DNA of 40,222 bases. It comes from Chitinophagaceae bacterium (GTDB taxonomy: Bacteria; Bacteroidota; Bacteroidia; Chitinophagales; Chitinophagaceae). Of the stretch, positions 6,536 through 14,734 are shown one piece after another (positions within the stretch are counted from its first letter, which is position 1; every line of letters begins with the position of its first letter). The position numbers were made by a program, and so were the translations under genes. The stretch is from positions 1-40,222 of the forward strand of contig JAICYZ010000008.1 of assembly GCA_025933935.1 (NCBI GenBank), written 5' to 3'. The notes below the pieces were generated by a model. The model was not told the origin of the DNA. It did not search any database and worked only from the letters and a program-made list of their open reading frames with translations.

Positions 6536-9193
6536 TTATTGATTATCAAGTTCATTGACTCCTTCATCTGAAATTTCATTGTCATTATCATCTGCTGCAT
6601 TATCTCGGCCAGACTCTTCTGTTTCCAACTCATTTGCCGATGGAATAATTGCGTCATTTTCTACGTCTTCTTCGGTCACAATTTGAATCTCGCCGCTCAC
6701 CTCTTCAATTTCAGTATCGTTTAAATTGGTAATAGCCGCAATTTCATCGCCTTCATCTAATTTGATCAGTTTCACCCCTTGTGTAGCTCTTCCTGCTTCA
6801 CGGATAGACGCGATTGACGTGCGAATAGTTACACCGGATTTACAAGTAATCATTAAATCCTGCGTTTCATTAACATTTAAGAGTCCGATTAATTCGCCTG
6901 TTTTTTCTGTAACATTTATAGTTTTTACCCCTTTGCCGCCTCTGTTGGTAATTCTGTATTCTTCAACAGCAGTTCTCTTTCCATATCCTTTTGCGCTCAC
7001 AACCAGTACACTAACCTCGGGATCATTAACATTTACACAAATCATACCAACTACTTCGTCAGTTTCAGCATCAACAGAAATTCCAAAAACGCCTATCGCT
7101 CCTCTCCCGGTCGGTCTTACTTTTTCTTCCGGAAACCGGATCGCGCGGCCACTTTTCACTGCCATCATGATCTGCTGGTTACCATCGGTAAGACAAGCAT
7201 CTAGCAATTGGTCGCCGTCATTCACGGTAATTGCATTGATACCATTTTGCCTTGGCCTTGAGAAATCAGCAACTTTTGTTTTCTTGATAATTCCTTTCCG
7301 CGTACAAAGTACGATATAATGGTTATTTATATATTCTTCATCCTGAAGATTTTTTATGGTAATAATCGTTCTGATCGCATCATCTGAAGGAATTTGAATT
7401 AAGTTTTGAATTGCACGACCCTTACTTTGTTTATCGCCTTCGGTAATTTCATAAACTTTAAGCCAGAAACATCTTCCTTTTTCTGTAAAAAACAATAAAG
7501 TATGGTGCGTGGATGCAACAAACAATTTGTCAATATAATCTTCTTCTCTCGTCCTGCTTCCTATTGCCCCGCGTCCACCGCGCCTTTGCTGGCGATATTC
7601 TGTAGCTGAAGTTCTTTTAATGTAACCCAAATGAGAAATAGTAACCACCACATCTTCTTCCTCTATCAGATCTTCCATACTGATTTCGTCGGCCAGGTAC
7701 GTGATTTCTGTTTTGCGCGCATCACCAAATTTGTCTTTGATCTCTGTCAATTCATCCTTAATGATCTGGAATCTTTTGCTTTCATCACCGAGAATATCTT
7801 TCAGCTTTTCAATCAATCTCATTACTTCTGCATGCTCTTCCCTGATCTTTTCACGTTCCATTCCGGTAAGGCGCTGCAATCTCAATTCAAGTACCGCTTT
7901 TGCCTGGATTTCGCTCATGCTGAAATCTGCGATCAAGCCGTCTTTTGCAATATCAGGAGTAGATGAAGCACGAATGAGTTTAATCACTTCATCCAAGTGA
8001 TCTAATGCAATCAAAAATCCTTCTAAAATATGTGCTCTTTCTTCTGCTTTTTTTAATTCAAATTTTGTTCTTCTGATCACTACTTCATGGCGGAAATCAA
8101 CAAATTCACGGATCAGATCTTTAATGTTCAAAACATGTGGCCTTCCTTTTACCAAAGCCACATTATTGATCCCAAAAGAAGTTTGCAGTTCGGTATGCTT
8201 ATATAAATGATTGATTACCACTTGTGATATCGCATCTTTTTTCAAATCAACTACAATCCTGGTACCTTCTTTATTGTTGCTTTCATTATTGACATCTGAA
8301 ACTCCTTCGATCACTTTTTCATTGATGAGATGCCCGATCTTTTCGGTAAGTGCATCACGGTTTACCTGGTAAGGAACTTCTGTAATAATGATTTTTTCCT
8401 TGCCTGTCTTTGAAGTTTCCACTGTTACTTTTCCACGTAAAACGAGTCTTCCGCGACCTGAATGCATGGCTTGTTTCACGCCGTCGTAGCCGTAAATAAT
8501 TCCACCGGTCGGAAAGTCAGGTGCTTTTACTATTTTGATTATTTCATCAATGGAAATTTCACGATTATCTATAAAAGCAATGCAACCATCAACCACTTCA
8601 GAAAGATTGTGTGGTAGCATATTGGTAGCCATACCTACAGCAATTCCACTGGCACCGTTTAAAAGTAATTGTGGAATACGAGTCGGCAATACTGTCGGCT
8701 CGTTTGTGCTGTCGTCGTAATTTAATTGCCAATCAATGGTATCTTTCTCAATATCATCCAACATTGTTTCCGCAATGCGTTCCAATCTCACTTCTGTATA
8801 ACGCATGGCTGCCGGGAAATCGCCATCCTGGCTTCCAAAGTTTCCCTGTCCGTCAACCAATGTATAACGCATGCTCCAATCCTGCGCCATCCTCACGAGG
8901 GTTCCATAAATGGATGAATCTCCATGAGGATGGTATTTACCCATCACATCACCGACAATACGGGCCGATTTTTTATAGGGTTTATTATACGTGTTTCCCA
9001 TTTCATACATACCGTATAAGATGCGCCGATGAACCGGTTTTAATCCGTCGCGGGCATCAGGCAGCGCTCTGCCTACGATCACGCTCATTGAATAATCAAT
9101 GTAGGCAGATTTCATTTGTTCTTCAATATTAACGGGTATGATTCTGCCCCGTGGCTGGCCGTTTTCCGGCAATTCTTCTCCTATTGTTTCCAT
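6536..9193 (-). CDS. gyrA: DNA gyrase subunit A
   Basis: Breakage-reunion subunit of gyrase (A2B2 with GyrB), which introduces negative supercoils. The 885-residue protein has the N-terminal winged-helix/tower domains with DARDGLKPVHRRILYGM. The catalytic tyrosine is in AAMRYTE. The GyrA box QRRGGRG (in YRQQRRGGRGAIG) marks it as gyrase rather than ParC. Six-bladed C-terminal wrapping repeats follow (GYGKRTAVEEYRITNRGGKGV, shortened here to YRITNRGGKGV). The last about 70 residues are strongly acidic, which in other gyrases modulates wrapping. In the quinolone-resistance region the protein reads HPHGDSSIYG: the Ser equivalent to E. coli S83 is kept, but the position of D87 is Gly. It is the first gene of a two-gene operon. 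Confidence 0.97.
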   Translation of the reverse strand: METIGEELPENGQPRGRIIPVNIEEQMKSAYIDYSMSVIVGRALPDARDGLKPVHRRILYGMYEMGNTYNKPYKKSARIVGDVMGKYHPHGDSSIYGTLVRMAQDWSMRYTLVDGQGNFGSQDGDFPAAMRYTEVRLERIAETMLDDIEKDTIDWQLNYDDSTNEPTVLPTRIPQLLLNGASGIAVGMATNMLPHNLSEVVDGCIAFIDNREISIDEIIKIVKAPDFPTGGIIYGYDGVKQAMHSGRGRLVLRGKVTVETSKTGKEKIIITEVPYQVNRDALTEKIGHLINEKVIEGVSDVNNESNNKEGTRIVVDLKKDAISQVVINHLYKHTELQTSFGINNVALVKGRPHVLNIKDLIREFVDFRHEVVIRRTKFELKKAEERAHILEGFLIALDHLDEVIKLIRASSTPDIAKDGLIADFSMSEIQAKAVLELRLQRLTGMEREKIREEHAEVMRLIEKLKDILGDESKRFQIIKDELTEIKDKFGDARKTEITYLADEISMEDLIEEEDVVVTISHLGYIKRTSATEYRQQRRGGRGAIGSRTREEDYIDKLFVASTHHTLLFFTEKGRCFWLKVYEITEGDKQSKGRAIQNLIQIPSDDAIRTIITIKNLQDEEYINNHYIVLCTRKGIIKKTKVADFSRPRQNGINAITVNDGDQLLDACLTDGNQQIMMAVKSGRAIRFPEEKVRPTGRGAIGVFGISVDAETDEVVGMICVNVNDPEVSVLVVSAKGYGKRTAVEEYRITNRGGKGVKTINVTEKTGELIGLLNVNETQDLMITCKSGVTIRTSIASIREAGRATQGVKLIKLDEGDEIAAITNLNDTEIEEVSGEIQIVTEEDVENDAIIPSANELETEESGRDNAADDNDNEISDEGVNELDNQ

Positions 9194-9505
9194 AATTTTT
9201 TAGTATTTGCAAATATACTTTCTAAACAGCGTTTTTCCTTAAAAAACAATATTTTTAAGGAGATATTTTTCACCATTTTTTGCACGGAAATAAGAGTGGT
9301 TTGTCAGAAAATTTTGATTAGAACTATGATTGAAATTTGAGATGCAATTTGTAAGGGACAGGCAAAAAAACATTCACGCTGATCTAATTTTAAATCGGCA
9401 TCAGTAAAGAAAGAAATATCATCGTTTTATAATTACCTTCATCCTTTACCGTCTTGGCCTTCATTTTATGCAAAAATTGTTTGAAAACTTAAATTCATTC
9501 TTTTT
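9194..9505. other. Intergenic region between gyrA and the M28 peptidase gene
   Basis: A 312-base divergent spacer. Apart from the -7 element of gyrA at 9210-9217 I see no gene, RNA or strong repeat. A forward promoter for the peptidase gene must lie here, but I could not pick a convincing one. Confidence 0.6.
9210..9217 (-). promoter_or_regulatory. -7 element of the gyrA promoter
   Basis: TATATTTG on the reverse strand, a perfect TAnnTTTG, 16 bases before the gyrA ATG. No properly spaced -33 TTTG box is visible. The predicted leader is about a dozen bases. Confidence 0.5.
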
Positions 9506-10852
9506 ATGAAATCATTTTTATGCATTTTACTCATATTTTGGATAACAAATACAAAAGCGCAAACCATTATTGACCGCGATCCGGAAATTGCCAAAATGGT
9601 TTCTGAAGTTTCTCCGGATTCTTTGCAATCATACATCAATACACTCGTTGCCTTTGGCACGAGAAGCACGCTTAGCACGCAAACAGATCGTAAAAGAGGA
9701 ATTGGCGCTGCCAGAAATTGGGTACTGAAAAAGTTCAATGAATTTGCAAAAAATTCCAATGGCAGGCTTTCAGCAATGATAGACACGACCACCATTGAGC
9801 CAAATGGGAAGCGGGTGGATAAGCCGGTTGTTTTAGGAAATGTTGTTGCTACTTTAAAAGGAACTGATCCAAATGATAGCAGAATCTTTATCATCAGTGG
9901 CCATTTAGATACCCGCCGCAGCGATGTGATGGATGTTGTTGGTGATGCTCCAGGCGCCGACGATGACGGAAGCGGTACTTCAGCCGTGATAGAGTGTGCA
10001 CGGGTGATGTCAAAACATTCATTTCCTGCAACGATCATTTTTGTAGCAGTTAGTGGAGAAGAACAAGGTTTGCTGGGTTCCACTTTTATGGCAAATAAAG
10101 CAAAAAAAGAAAATTGGAACATTGAAGGAGTTTTTAACAATGATATCATTGGCAGCAACAACAGCAACGAAACGCATATTATCAACAATACCAAGGTGCG
10201 CGTGTTCAGCGAAGGTATTCCCATGTATGAGACTGAAAAAAACATCAAAAGAATCATGGCGCTTGGTTTGGAAAACGATAGTAAGTCACGCCAACTGGCG
10301 CGGTATATAAAAGAAATCGGCGAACGTTATGTGGATAACCTGCAGGTGCAAATGGTTTACAGAACCGATCGTTTTTTAAGAGGCGGCGATCATCTTCCTT
10401 ATTTACAAAATGGTTTTACTGCTGTAAGAATTACAGAGATGAATGAAAACTTTACGCGCCAACACCAGGATGTGCATAAAGAAAATGGCATTGACTATGG
10501 TGATGTGGCCAAGTGGATCGACTATGAATATTTAAGAAAAAATACTGCATTGAATTTATGCAATCTTGCTAATCTCGCTAAAGCGCCAGGTGTACCTGAA
10601 GAAGTTAAAATTGAAGTAAAAAATTTATCAAACAGTACCTCGCTTTCCTGGCAACAGTCAAAGACCGGAAAAGTGAACGGATATTTTGTGCTGATACGTG
10701 AAACGGTAAGCCCGGTTTGGCAAAAAAAGATCTTTACCAAAGAAAATGAGATGACGCTCCCCTATTCAAAAGACAATTATTTCTTTGCAGTGCAAAGCGT
10801 GAATGAAACGGGGAATGAAAGTTTGCCGGCAATCCCAATGTTTTCAAGGTAA
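9506..10852 (+). CDS. Exported M28-family zinc metallopeptidase
   Basis: Secreted aminopeptidase-type enzyme of 448 residues using two zinc ions. The signal peptide is MKSFLCILLIFWITNTKAQ. Zinc ligands and catalytic residues of the M28 fold are visible: H123 and D125 in SGHLDTR, D142/D143 in GADDDGSG, the general base and ligand pair E175/E176 in SGEEQGLLGS, and D203 in VFNNDIIGS. The last His falls in the region RQHQDVH near residue 326. The final about 85 residues (VKIEVKNLSNSTSLSWQQS onward) look like a fibronectin type III or similar beta-sandwich. Substrate cannot be told from sequence. It stands alone, convergent with the DUF1080 gene. Confidence 0.9.
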   Translation: MKSFLCILLIFWITNTKAQTIIDRDPEIAKMVSEVSPDSLQSYINTLVAFGTRSTLSTQTDRKRGIGAARNWVLKKFNEFAKNSNGRLSAMIDTTTIEPNGKRVDKPVVLGNVVATLKGTDPNDSRIFIISGHLDTRRSDVMDVVGDAPGADDDGSGTSAVIECARVMSKHSFPATIIFVAVSGEEQGLLGSTFMANKAKKENWNIEGVFNNDIIGSNNSNETHIINNTKVRVFSEGIPMYETEKNIKRIMALGLENDSKSRQLARYIKEIGERYVDNLQVQMVYRTDRFLRGGDHLPYLQNGFTAVRITEMNENFTRQHQDVHKENGIDYGDVAKWIDYEYLRKNTALNLCNLANLAKAPGVPEEVKIEVKNLSNSTSLSWQQSKTGKVNGYFVLIRETVSPVWQKKIFTKENEMTLPYSKDNYFFAVQSVNETGNESLPAIPMFSR

Positions 10853-10982
10853 ACATTCAGTGTATCTCAATATTGACCGGGATGATCATTTCATTAAATC
10901 ATTTGGGTTTTTAAGTTAATTTTTGTTGTCACTGCTGCTTGTCAGCAAAGCAATTAATGAATATAGCGAACTGATGATAATT

Positions 10983-11957
10983 TTATTTTGCCGGCGTGAT
11001 AATAATATTCCGAAAATCAATGGGTCCATGGTCTCCCTGAAGCAAAATTGGTCCAGGTGCGGCTTCATCACTGTCGAGAGCACCGCCGGTGATGCCGGGA
11101 ATTTCCTGGTTGCAAATGATCATCTTTCCATTAGCAACGATCGTTACCATTCTGCCGATTAACGTAATATCAAATGATTGCCACTCTCCTGCTGCTTTTG
11201 CCGCCATTTCGCTTGGAGGCAGAAAACCGTAGATTGCGCCAAAATAAATATCCAAAGGTTGCTTTCCTTTACTGTCTTCCACCTGTACTTCATATCTTCC
11301 ACGAAGATAAACGCCGCTATTGCTTTCGGCAGGATAACGAAGTTCAATGTGTAATTTGAAATCCTCGAATTTTTCATTGGTTACAATGTTGGACCCCGAA
11401 TGCGGACTTCTTAAAAGTCCGGATTCTACTTTCCATTGATTTTCTCCGGTTGCATGCCATTGACTCATATCCTTTCCGTCAAAAAGATGGATTGGTTTCC
11501 CCCACTCCGGCTCCGTTTTTCTGCGCAGCAGTGGTGCTCTTTTGGCTGTCCAGTTATAAGTATTCCCATTACTGAAAGTCATGGCGCCGCTCAAATTGTC
11601 ACCTTGAAGCGTTCCTTCTACTTTCAGGTCATTCGGTTCGCGTTCCCATTGTGGCGGAATTGAAAAACTCATTTTACCATTTTCAATATTGATTCTGGAA
11701 ATCGGCCGCGCACTTCCACCCGGTCCGACAAAACGGCCGACAAGCATTTTCAACCCGGAATGTTTTACTTCCAGCCATGAAGGAGTCATTTTACCGTTTA
11801 TATCAATGGTAATATCCCATCGTCCTTCCAGGGCTGCGGTATCTGACTGTTGGCCGTGATTTGTTTGTGCTTCAGATTTTTTCATAGATGCTAAAGTTAC
11901 AATCATCAAAACAGAAAAGAAAATGCGTTTTGTGTTCAGAAAAAACAATTTTTTCAT
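10983..11957 (-). CDS. Exported DUF1080 (3-keto-disaccharide hydrolase-like) protein
   Basis: A 324-residue exported protein: signal peptide about residues 1-30 (hydrophobic FFSVLMIVTLASM), a beta-rich N-terminal domain (about 40-140, GRWDITIDINGKMTPSWLEV through GTLQGDNLSGAMTF), and a C-terminal DUF1080 jelly-roll (about 155-324) starting IHLFDGKDMSQWHATGENQW. The latter has the family's SGVYLRGRYEVQVEDS and GEWQSFDITLIG motifs. DUF1080 belongs to the concanavalin-like lectin/glucanase fold, and some members cleave 3-keto-glycosides. The N-terminal domain seems related to the small protein at 21443-21796. The gene is preceded by a plausible promoter. Role in carbohydrate turnover is inferred from the family. 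Confidence 0.85.
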   Translation of the reverse strand: MKKLFFLNTKRIFFSVLMIVTLASMKKSEAQTNHGQQSDTAALEGRWDITIDINGKMTPSWLEVKHSGLKMLVGRFVGPGGSARPISRINIENGKMSFSIPPQWEREPNDLKVEGTLQGDNLSGAMTFSNGNTYNWTAKRAPLLRRKTEPEWGKPIHLFDGKDMSQWHATGENQWKVESGLLRSPHSGSNIVTNEKFEDFKLHIELRYPAESNSGVYLRGRYEVQVEDSKGKQPLDIYFGAIYGFLPPSEMAAKAAGEWQSFDITLIGRMVTIVANGKMIICNQEIPGITGGALDSDEAAPGPILLQGDHGPIDFRNIIITPAK

Positions 11958-12007
11958 GCAGACAATCTATTTTTTATTTTTTTCAAATTACACAATAAAA
12001 TTAAATA

Positions 12008-12035
12008 CAAAAGTATTTTACAGCAAAACAACAAA
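12008..12035 (-). promoter_or_regulatory. Possible promoter of the DUF1080 gene
   Basis: Reverse-strand TACTTTTG (12015-12008) is a perfect TAnnTTTG. A TTTG lies 16 bases upstream (12035-12032), slightly closer than the usual 19-21. The leader to the ATG at 11957 would be about 47 bases. Confidence 0.45.
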
Positions 12036-12084
12036 TAACACGTTTTTCAATTTTATTATTTTTCAATTTCACATTACTGCAAAA

Positions 12085-12106
12085 TTTGTGTAGCGGATTA
12101 CACAAA
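12085..12106. promoter_or_regulatory. Perfect 8-base inverted repeat in a divergent spacer
   Basis: TTTGTGTA (12085-12092), six bases, then TACACAAA (12099-12106). It sits between two divergently transcribed genes, where an operator would be expected. A T-rich run follows on the forward strand, but no forward gene ends upstream, so a terminator role is unlikely. Confidence 0.4.
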
Positions 12107-12266
12107 CTTTTTTCTTTAAAACAAAGCAAAATTTCTGCAATTTTTTTTGCCGCGTTCAATGTATTTACGTTCAGCGACAACCGTTCAATTATTAATTATT
12201 ATTTATTAAAAGATTGCACAGCAACTCCGATTCACCGGCTGGCACAACGTTTGAAAAAAGACGGGT

Positions 12267-12707
12267 ATGGAAAGAGAAATTAAATCTTCTGAAAAAAATC
12301 AAGCCGCAAGTGTTGAAGGAAATTTTTCTGAAGAAAAAACAAAAGTGATACCCGTTATAGAAGAAGTTTTACAAGTAGATAAGAAAGTAGTTGAAACGGG
12401 CCGGATTCATATCAGAAAGGAAGTTGCAAAAGACGAGCAACCCGTTGAGATTCCATTAATGAATGAAACTTATGATGTAAAGAAGGTTCAGGTGAGCAAT
12501 CTGATTTTTGATGAACCACCGAAAATGCGAACCGAAGGCGATACTATGATAATACCGGTGGTAAAAGAAGTAGCAGAGATAAAGATCAGGTATCAGGTAA
12601 CAGAAGAAATTCATGTGGTAAAAAACAAGACCGTCACTCCTTATTCAGAAAAGGTAACGTTGAAAAAAGAGAAGGTAATCATAGAACGTGAGGAAGGGAA
12701 AAAGTAA
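12267..12707 (+). CDS. DUF2382 domain protein
   Basis: A 146-residue soluble, charged protein made almost wholly of DUF2382, the domain found in YsnF/AvaK-type stress proteins. Two related segments can be seen: about residues 28-75 (VIPVIEEVLQVDKKVVETGR, then IHIRKEV) and about 92-140 (MIIPVVKEVAEIKIRYQVTE, then EIHVVKNKT). The IP-(V/I)-(I/V)-EE-V...(K)-V pattern repeats in both. There is no signal peptide. It starts the cassette with the OmpA and PRC-barrel genes (44 bases to the next gene). The same domain recurs at the C-terminus of the third gene. The molecular function of DUF2382 is unknown; stress linkage comes from the family. Confidence 0.85.
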   Translation: MEREIKSSEKNQAASVEGNFSEEKTKVIPVIEEVLQVDKKVVETGRIHIRKEVAKDEQPVEIPLMNETYDVKKVQVSNLIFDEPPKMRTEGDTMIIPVVKEVAEIKIRYQVTEEIHVVKNKTVTPYSEKVTLKKEKVIIEREEGKK

Positions 12708-12751
12708 TTGTTTTCAACATAAAAAAAATTTTTACTCTTAAAACATAAACT

Positions 12752-13414
12752 ATGGCAGAATTAAATGTGCAACCAAAAAAGAAATCACCCATATGGTGGA
12801 TCATCATTGTCATCATTATCATCCTGGTTATTTTATATTTTATTTTCCGTGGGCGCAACACAGAAAATCAAACGAATAATAGCGCTACAGATACAACAGG
12901 TATGACGCATAACCGTGATACCAATGAGACAACTACCTCCGGCAATGCAAATAATACTGTTGCTGCTACATCCGGTTGGGAAGGAATCAATTACAACGCT
13001 CCGACAGAAAAGTATGCGGAAATTACAGACAAGGATATCGAAGTAAGGAGTGATAATAAATACGCGGTTTATAGCCTCGGCGAAAACATTCTTTTTGATG
13101 AAAATAAAAGTACCATTCGTCCAAATGCTGACAATGATCTGAAGCAAATCGCCGCCTCTATCAAAAAACGTTTTAGCAATGATGATATCAGGATTTATGG
13201 GTTTACTGATTCTGTTGGCAGCAAAGATTACAATAAGCAACTGGCGGAAGAACGTGCTGCTGCAGTTCAATCATGGCTTGTCAAAAATGGCGATATCAAC
13301 AGTAATCATATTTCTCTCAATCCGGTAGGTGAAGCACGACCGGTTGCGTCTAATAAAACTGAAAAAGGACGGCAGGAAAACCGGAGAGTGGAAATTGTAG
13401 TGAAGGAAGCGTAA
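12752..13414 (+). CDS. Membrane-anchored OmpA-domain protein
   Basis: A 220-residue protein with a short basic cytoplasmic end (NVQPKKKSPIWW), one transmembrane helix (about residues 14-33, rich in Ile), a low-complexity Thr/Asn linker (about 38-75) and a C-terminal OmpA domain (about 105-220). The OmpA domain has the expected ILFDENKSTIRPNADNDL opening, GFTDSVGSKDYNKQLAEERA, and the closing GRQENRRVEIVV, including the D and R residues that bind the meso-diaminopimelate peptide of peptidoglycan. It is therefore a probable inner-membrane protein that grips the cell wall. Middle gene of the DUF2382 cassette. Confidence 0.9.
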   Translation: MAELNVQPKKKSPIWWIIIVIIIILVILYFIFRGRNTENQTNNSATDTTGMTHNRDTNETTTSGNANNTVAATSGWEGINYNAPTEKYAEITDKDIEVRSDNKYAVYSLGENILFDENKSTIRPNADNDLKQIAASIKKRFSNDDIRIYGFTDSVGSKDYNKQLAEERAAAVQSWLVKNGDINSNHISLNPVGEARPVASNKTEKGRQENRRVEIVVKEA

Positions 13415-13516
13415 GTGAGCAAATTTATTATCCACCGTTATCGATGAAAAACCCAAAAAATATTTATTAAACATTTTATTTAACAAGAAAGTTGACCCTT
13501 TCACAAATCAAAAATT

Positions 13517-14551
13517 ATGAAATACACAGATGATATGCCCGACCGTTTGCACGAATTAAACGGCAGTAATTTCGAAATAGCCAAAGGCCAGGAAGATATT
13601 ACGGGATGGGATGTAAAGGATTCGGACGGTGATATAGTTGGTAAAGTAGACGACCTGATCTTTGATAAAGAATCACTTAAAGTAAGATACCTCATTTTAA
13701 AAGTGAAGAAGAATAAAGACCTCGGCATTGTTGAAAGTCGTAAGGTGTTGGTACCAATTGGCCTCGCCCAACTCGACAGGGAAGATGATGAAGTTTATTT
13801 GCAAAATTTAAATATTGACCGGCTTAATTCGCTTCCCGATTATGATAAGGATAAACTGAACCGGGAAATGGAAACAAAAACATATAACACTGCATCCGGA
13901 GCAACAGTTCCGGTAGCTACCGGTGCCGATTTTTATAACAATGATTATTATAATGATACGAATTTGTATAAAAACCGTCGCGAGAGAACTGTTGAAGACA
14001 GGGCTGAAAGAACTTCAGAAAGAATAAGGGATGACAGAGAAAACAGAACTTCAGAAAGAATAAGAGATGACAGAGAAAACAGGGATATCGATGAAAGAAC
14101 AAGGGATAACAGAGAAAACAGGGATATTGATGAAAGAACAAGGGATGACAGAGAAAGCAGGAATATTGATGAAACTAAAAACAGAGAAACCACCATTCCG
14201 ATCATTGAAGAAACCGTGGATGTAGGCAAAAAAGAAGTAGAAAAAGGCGGCATTCGCATCCGGCAACGGGTCGTTGAAAAACCTGTTGAAGAAAATATCA
14301 ACCTGAGAGAAGAGCACGTAAAAGTCGACAGAAAAAATGTGGACCGCCCTGCTACAGATCGTGATTTTGATAATGCAAATGAGCAGGATATAGAAATAAG
14401 GGAACATGCAGAAGTGCCGGTTGTAAATAAAGAAGCACGGGTTGTAGAGGAAATAACAGTAACAAAAGAAGTTACCAACAGGAATGAAAAAGTAAAAGAT
14501 ACCGTCAGGAAGACGGAAGTAGATGTCGACGACTTAACAAAAAAGAAGTGA
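13517..14551 (+). CDS. PRC-barrel and DUF2382 fusion protein with charged repeats
   Basis: A 344-residue soluble protein in three parts. Residues about 15-110 form a PRC-barrel domain (DVKDSDGDIVGKVDDLIFD, then SLKVRYLILKV). Residues about 155-225 are an extremely charged linker of tandem 12-13-residue units of the type RTSERIRDDREN and RDIDERTRDNREN. The C-terminal part (about 232-344) is DUF2382, opening TIPIIEETVDVGKKEVEKGG. PRC-barrel plus DUF2382 is a known stress-associated architecture, but the repeat linker is distinctive. A probable terminator follows. It lies 102 bases after the OmpA gene, so it might have a separate promoter. Confidence 0.85.
   Translation: MKYTDDMPDRLHELNGSNFEIAKGQEDITGWDVKDSDGDIVGKVDDLIFDKESLKVRYLILKVKKNKDLGIVESRKVLVPIGLAQLDREDDEVYLQNLNIDRLNSLPDYDKDKLNREMETKTYNTASGATVPVATGADFYNNDYYNDTNLYKNRRERTVEDRAERTSERIRDDRENRTSERIRDDRENRDIDERTRDNRENRDIDERTRDDRESRNIDETKNRETTIPIIEETVDVGKKEVEKGGIRIRQRVVEKPVEENINLREEHVKVDRKNVDRPATDRDFDNANEQDIEIREHAEVPVVNKEARVVEEITVTKEVTNRNEKVKDTVRKTEVDVDDLTKKK
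14009..14191 (+). repeat. In-frame tandem repeat in the PRC-barrel gene
   Basis: Two near-identical 36-base units (14009-14044, 14045-14080), then two 39-base units (14081-14119, 14120-14158) and a partial fifth. All end in a shared GA(T/T)-AGAGA-type block encoding RD(D/N)REN or RES. The unit length is a multiple of three, so copy-number change would preserve the frame. Confidence 0.85.
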
Positions 14552-14616
14552 TGTGATGCGGCTTGTAAAATTGTGCTAGCAGATTTATTCGATCATCTGG
14601 CAAATGGATTAAAATG

Positions 14617-14650
14617 GATGGGCAACGCGTACGTTACCCATCTCTTATTT
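14617..14650 (+). terminator. Probable terminator of the DUF2382/OmpA/PRC cassette
   Basis: GATGGG-C-AACG (14617-14627), loop CGTA, CGTT-A-CCCATC (14632-14642): a 10-base-pair stem with one internal mismatch. It is followed by TCTTATTTT and lies 65 bases after the stop. Confidence 0.6.
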
Positions 14651-14723
14651 TCGCGCGAAATGTGATTGAATTTAAAGCTGAAAAAAAAGGTATTTTCCTC
14701 ATATTTCCTGCGAAAATTGCTTG

Positions 14724-14731
14724 TAACTTTG
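14724..14731 (+). promoter_or_regulatory. -7 element abutting the histidine kinase start codon
   Basis: TAACTTTG, a perfect TAnnTTTG, ends three bases before the ATG at 14735. If used, transcription would begin at or within a base or two of that ATG. No good -33 TTTG box is seen at the standard distance. Confidence 0.4.
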
Positions 14732-14734
14732 GTT

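Larger units (their letters stand above)
11958..12266. other. Intergenic region between the DUF1080 and DUF2382 genes
   Basis: A 309-base, very AT-rich divergent spacer. It contains the reverse promoter at 12008-12035 and a perfect inverted repeat at 12085-12106. An open frame at 12086-12283 crosses it but has no protein-like composition or start context, so I treat it as non-coding. Confidence 0.6.

Noticed and set aside
6726-7319. 197-residue open frame on the forward strand inside gyrA
   Set aside because: Antisense to a certain gene; composition is Ser/Thr/Pro-rich as expected from the reverse complement of a coding frame. No start context or domain.
12086-12283. 65-residue forward frame across the spacer before the DUF2382 gene
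   Set aside because: Low-complexity AT-rich sequence, overlaps the true DUF2382 start, no protein-like pattern.
13948-14478. 176-residue reverse open frame, Ser/Leu-rich repeats, inside the PRC-barrel gene
   Set aside because: Its repeats merely mirror the tandem repeats of the real gene on the other strand.
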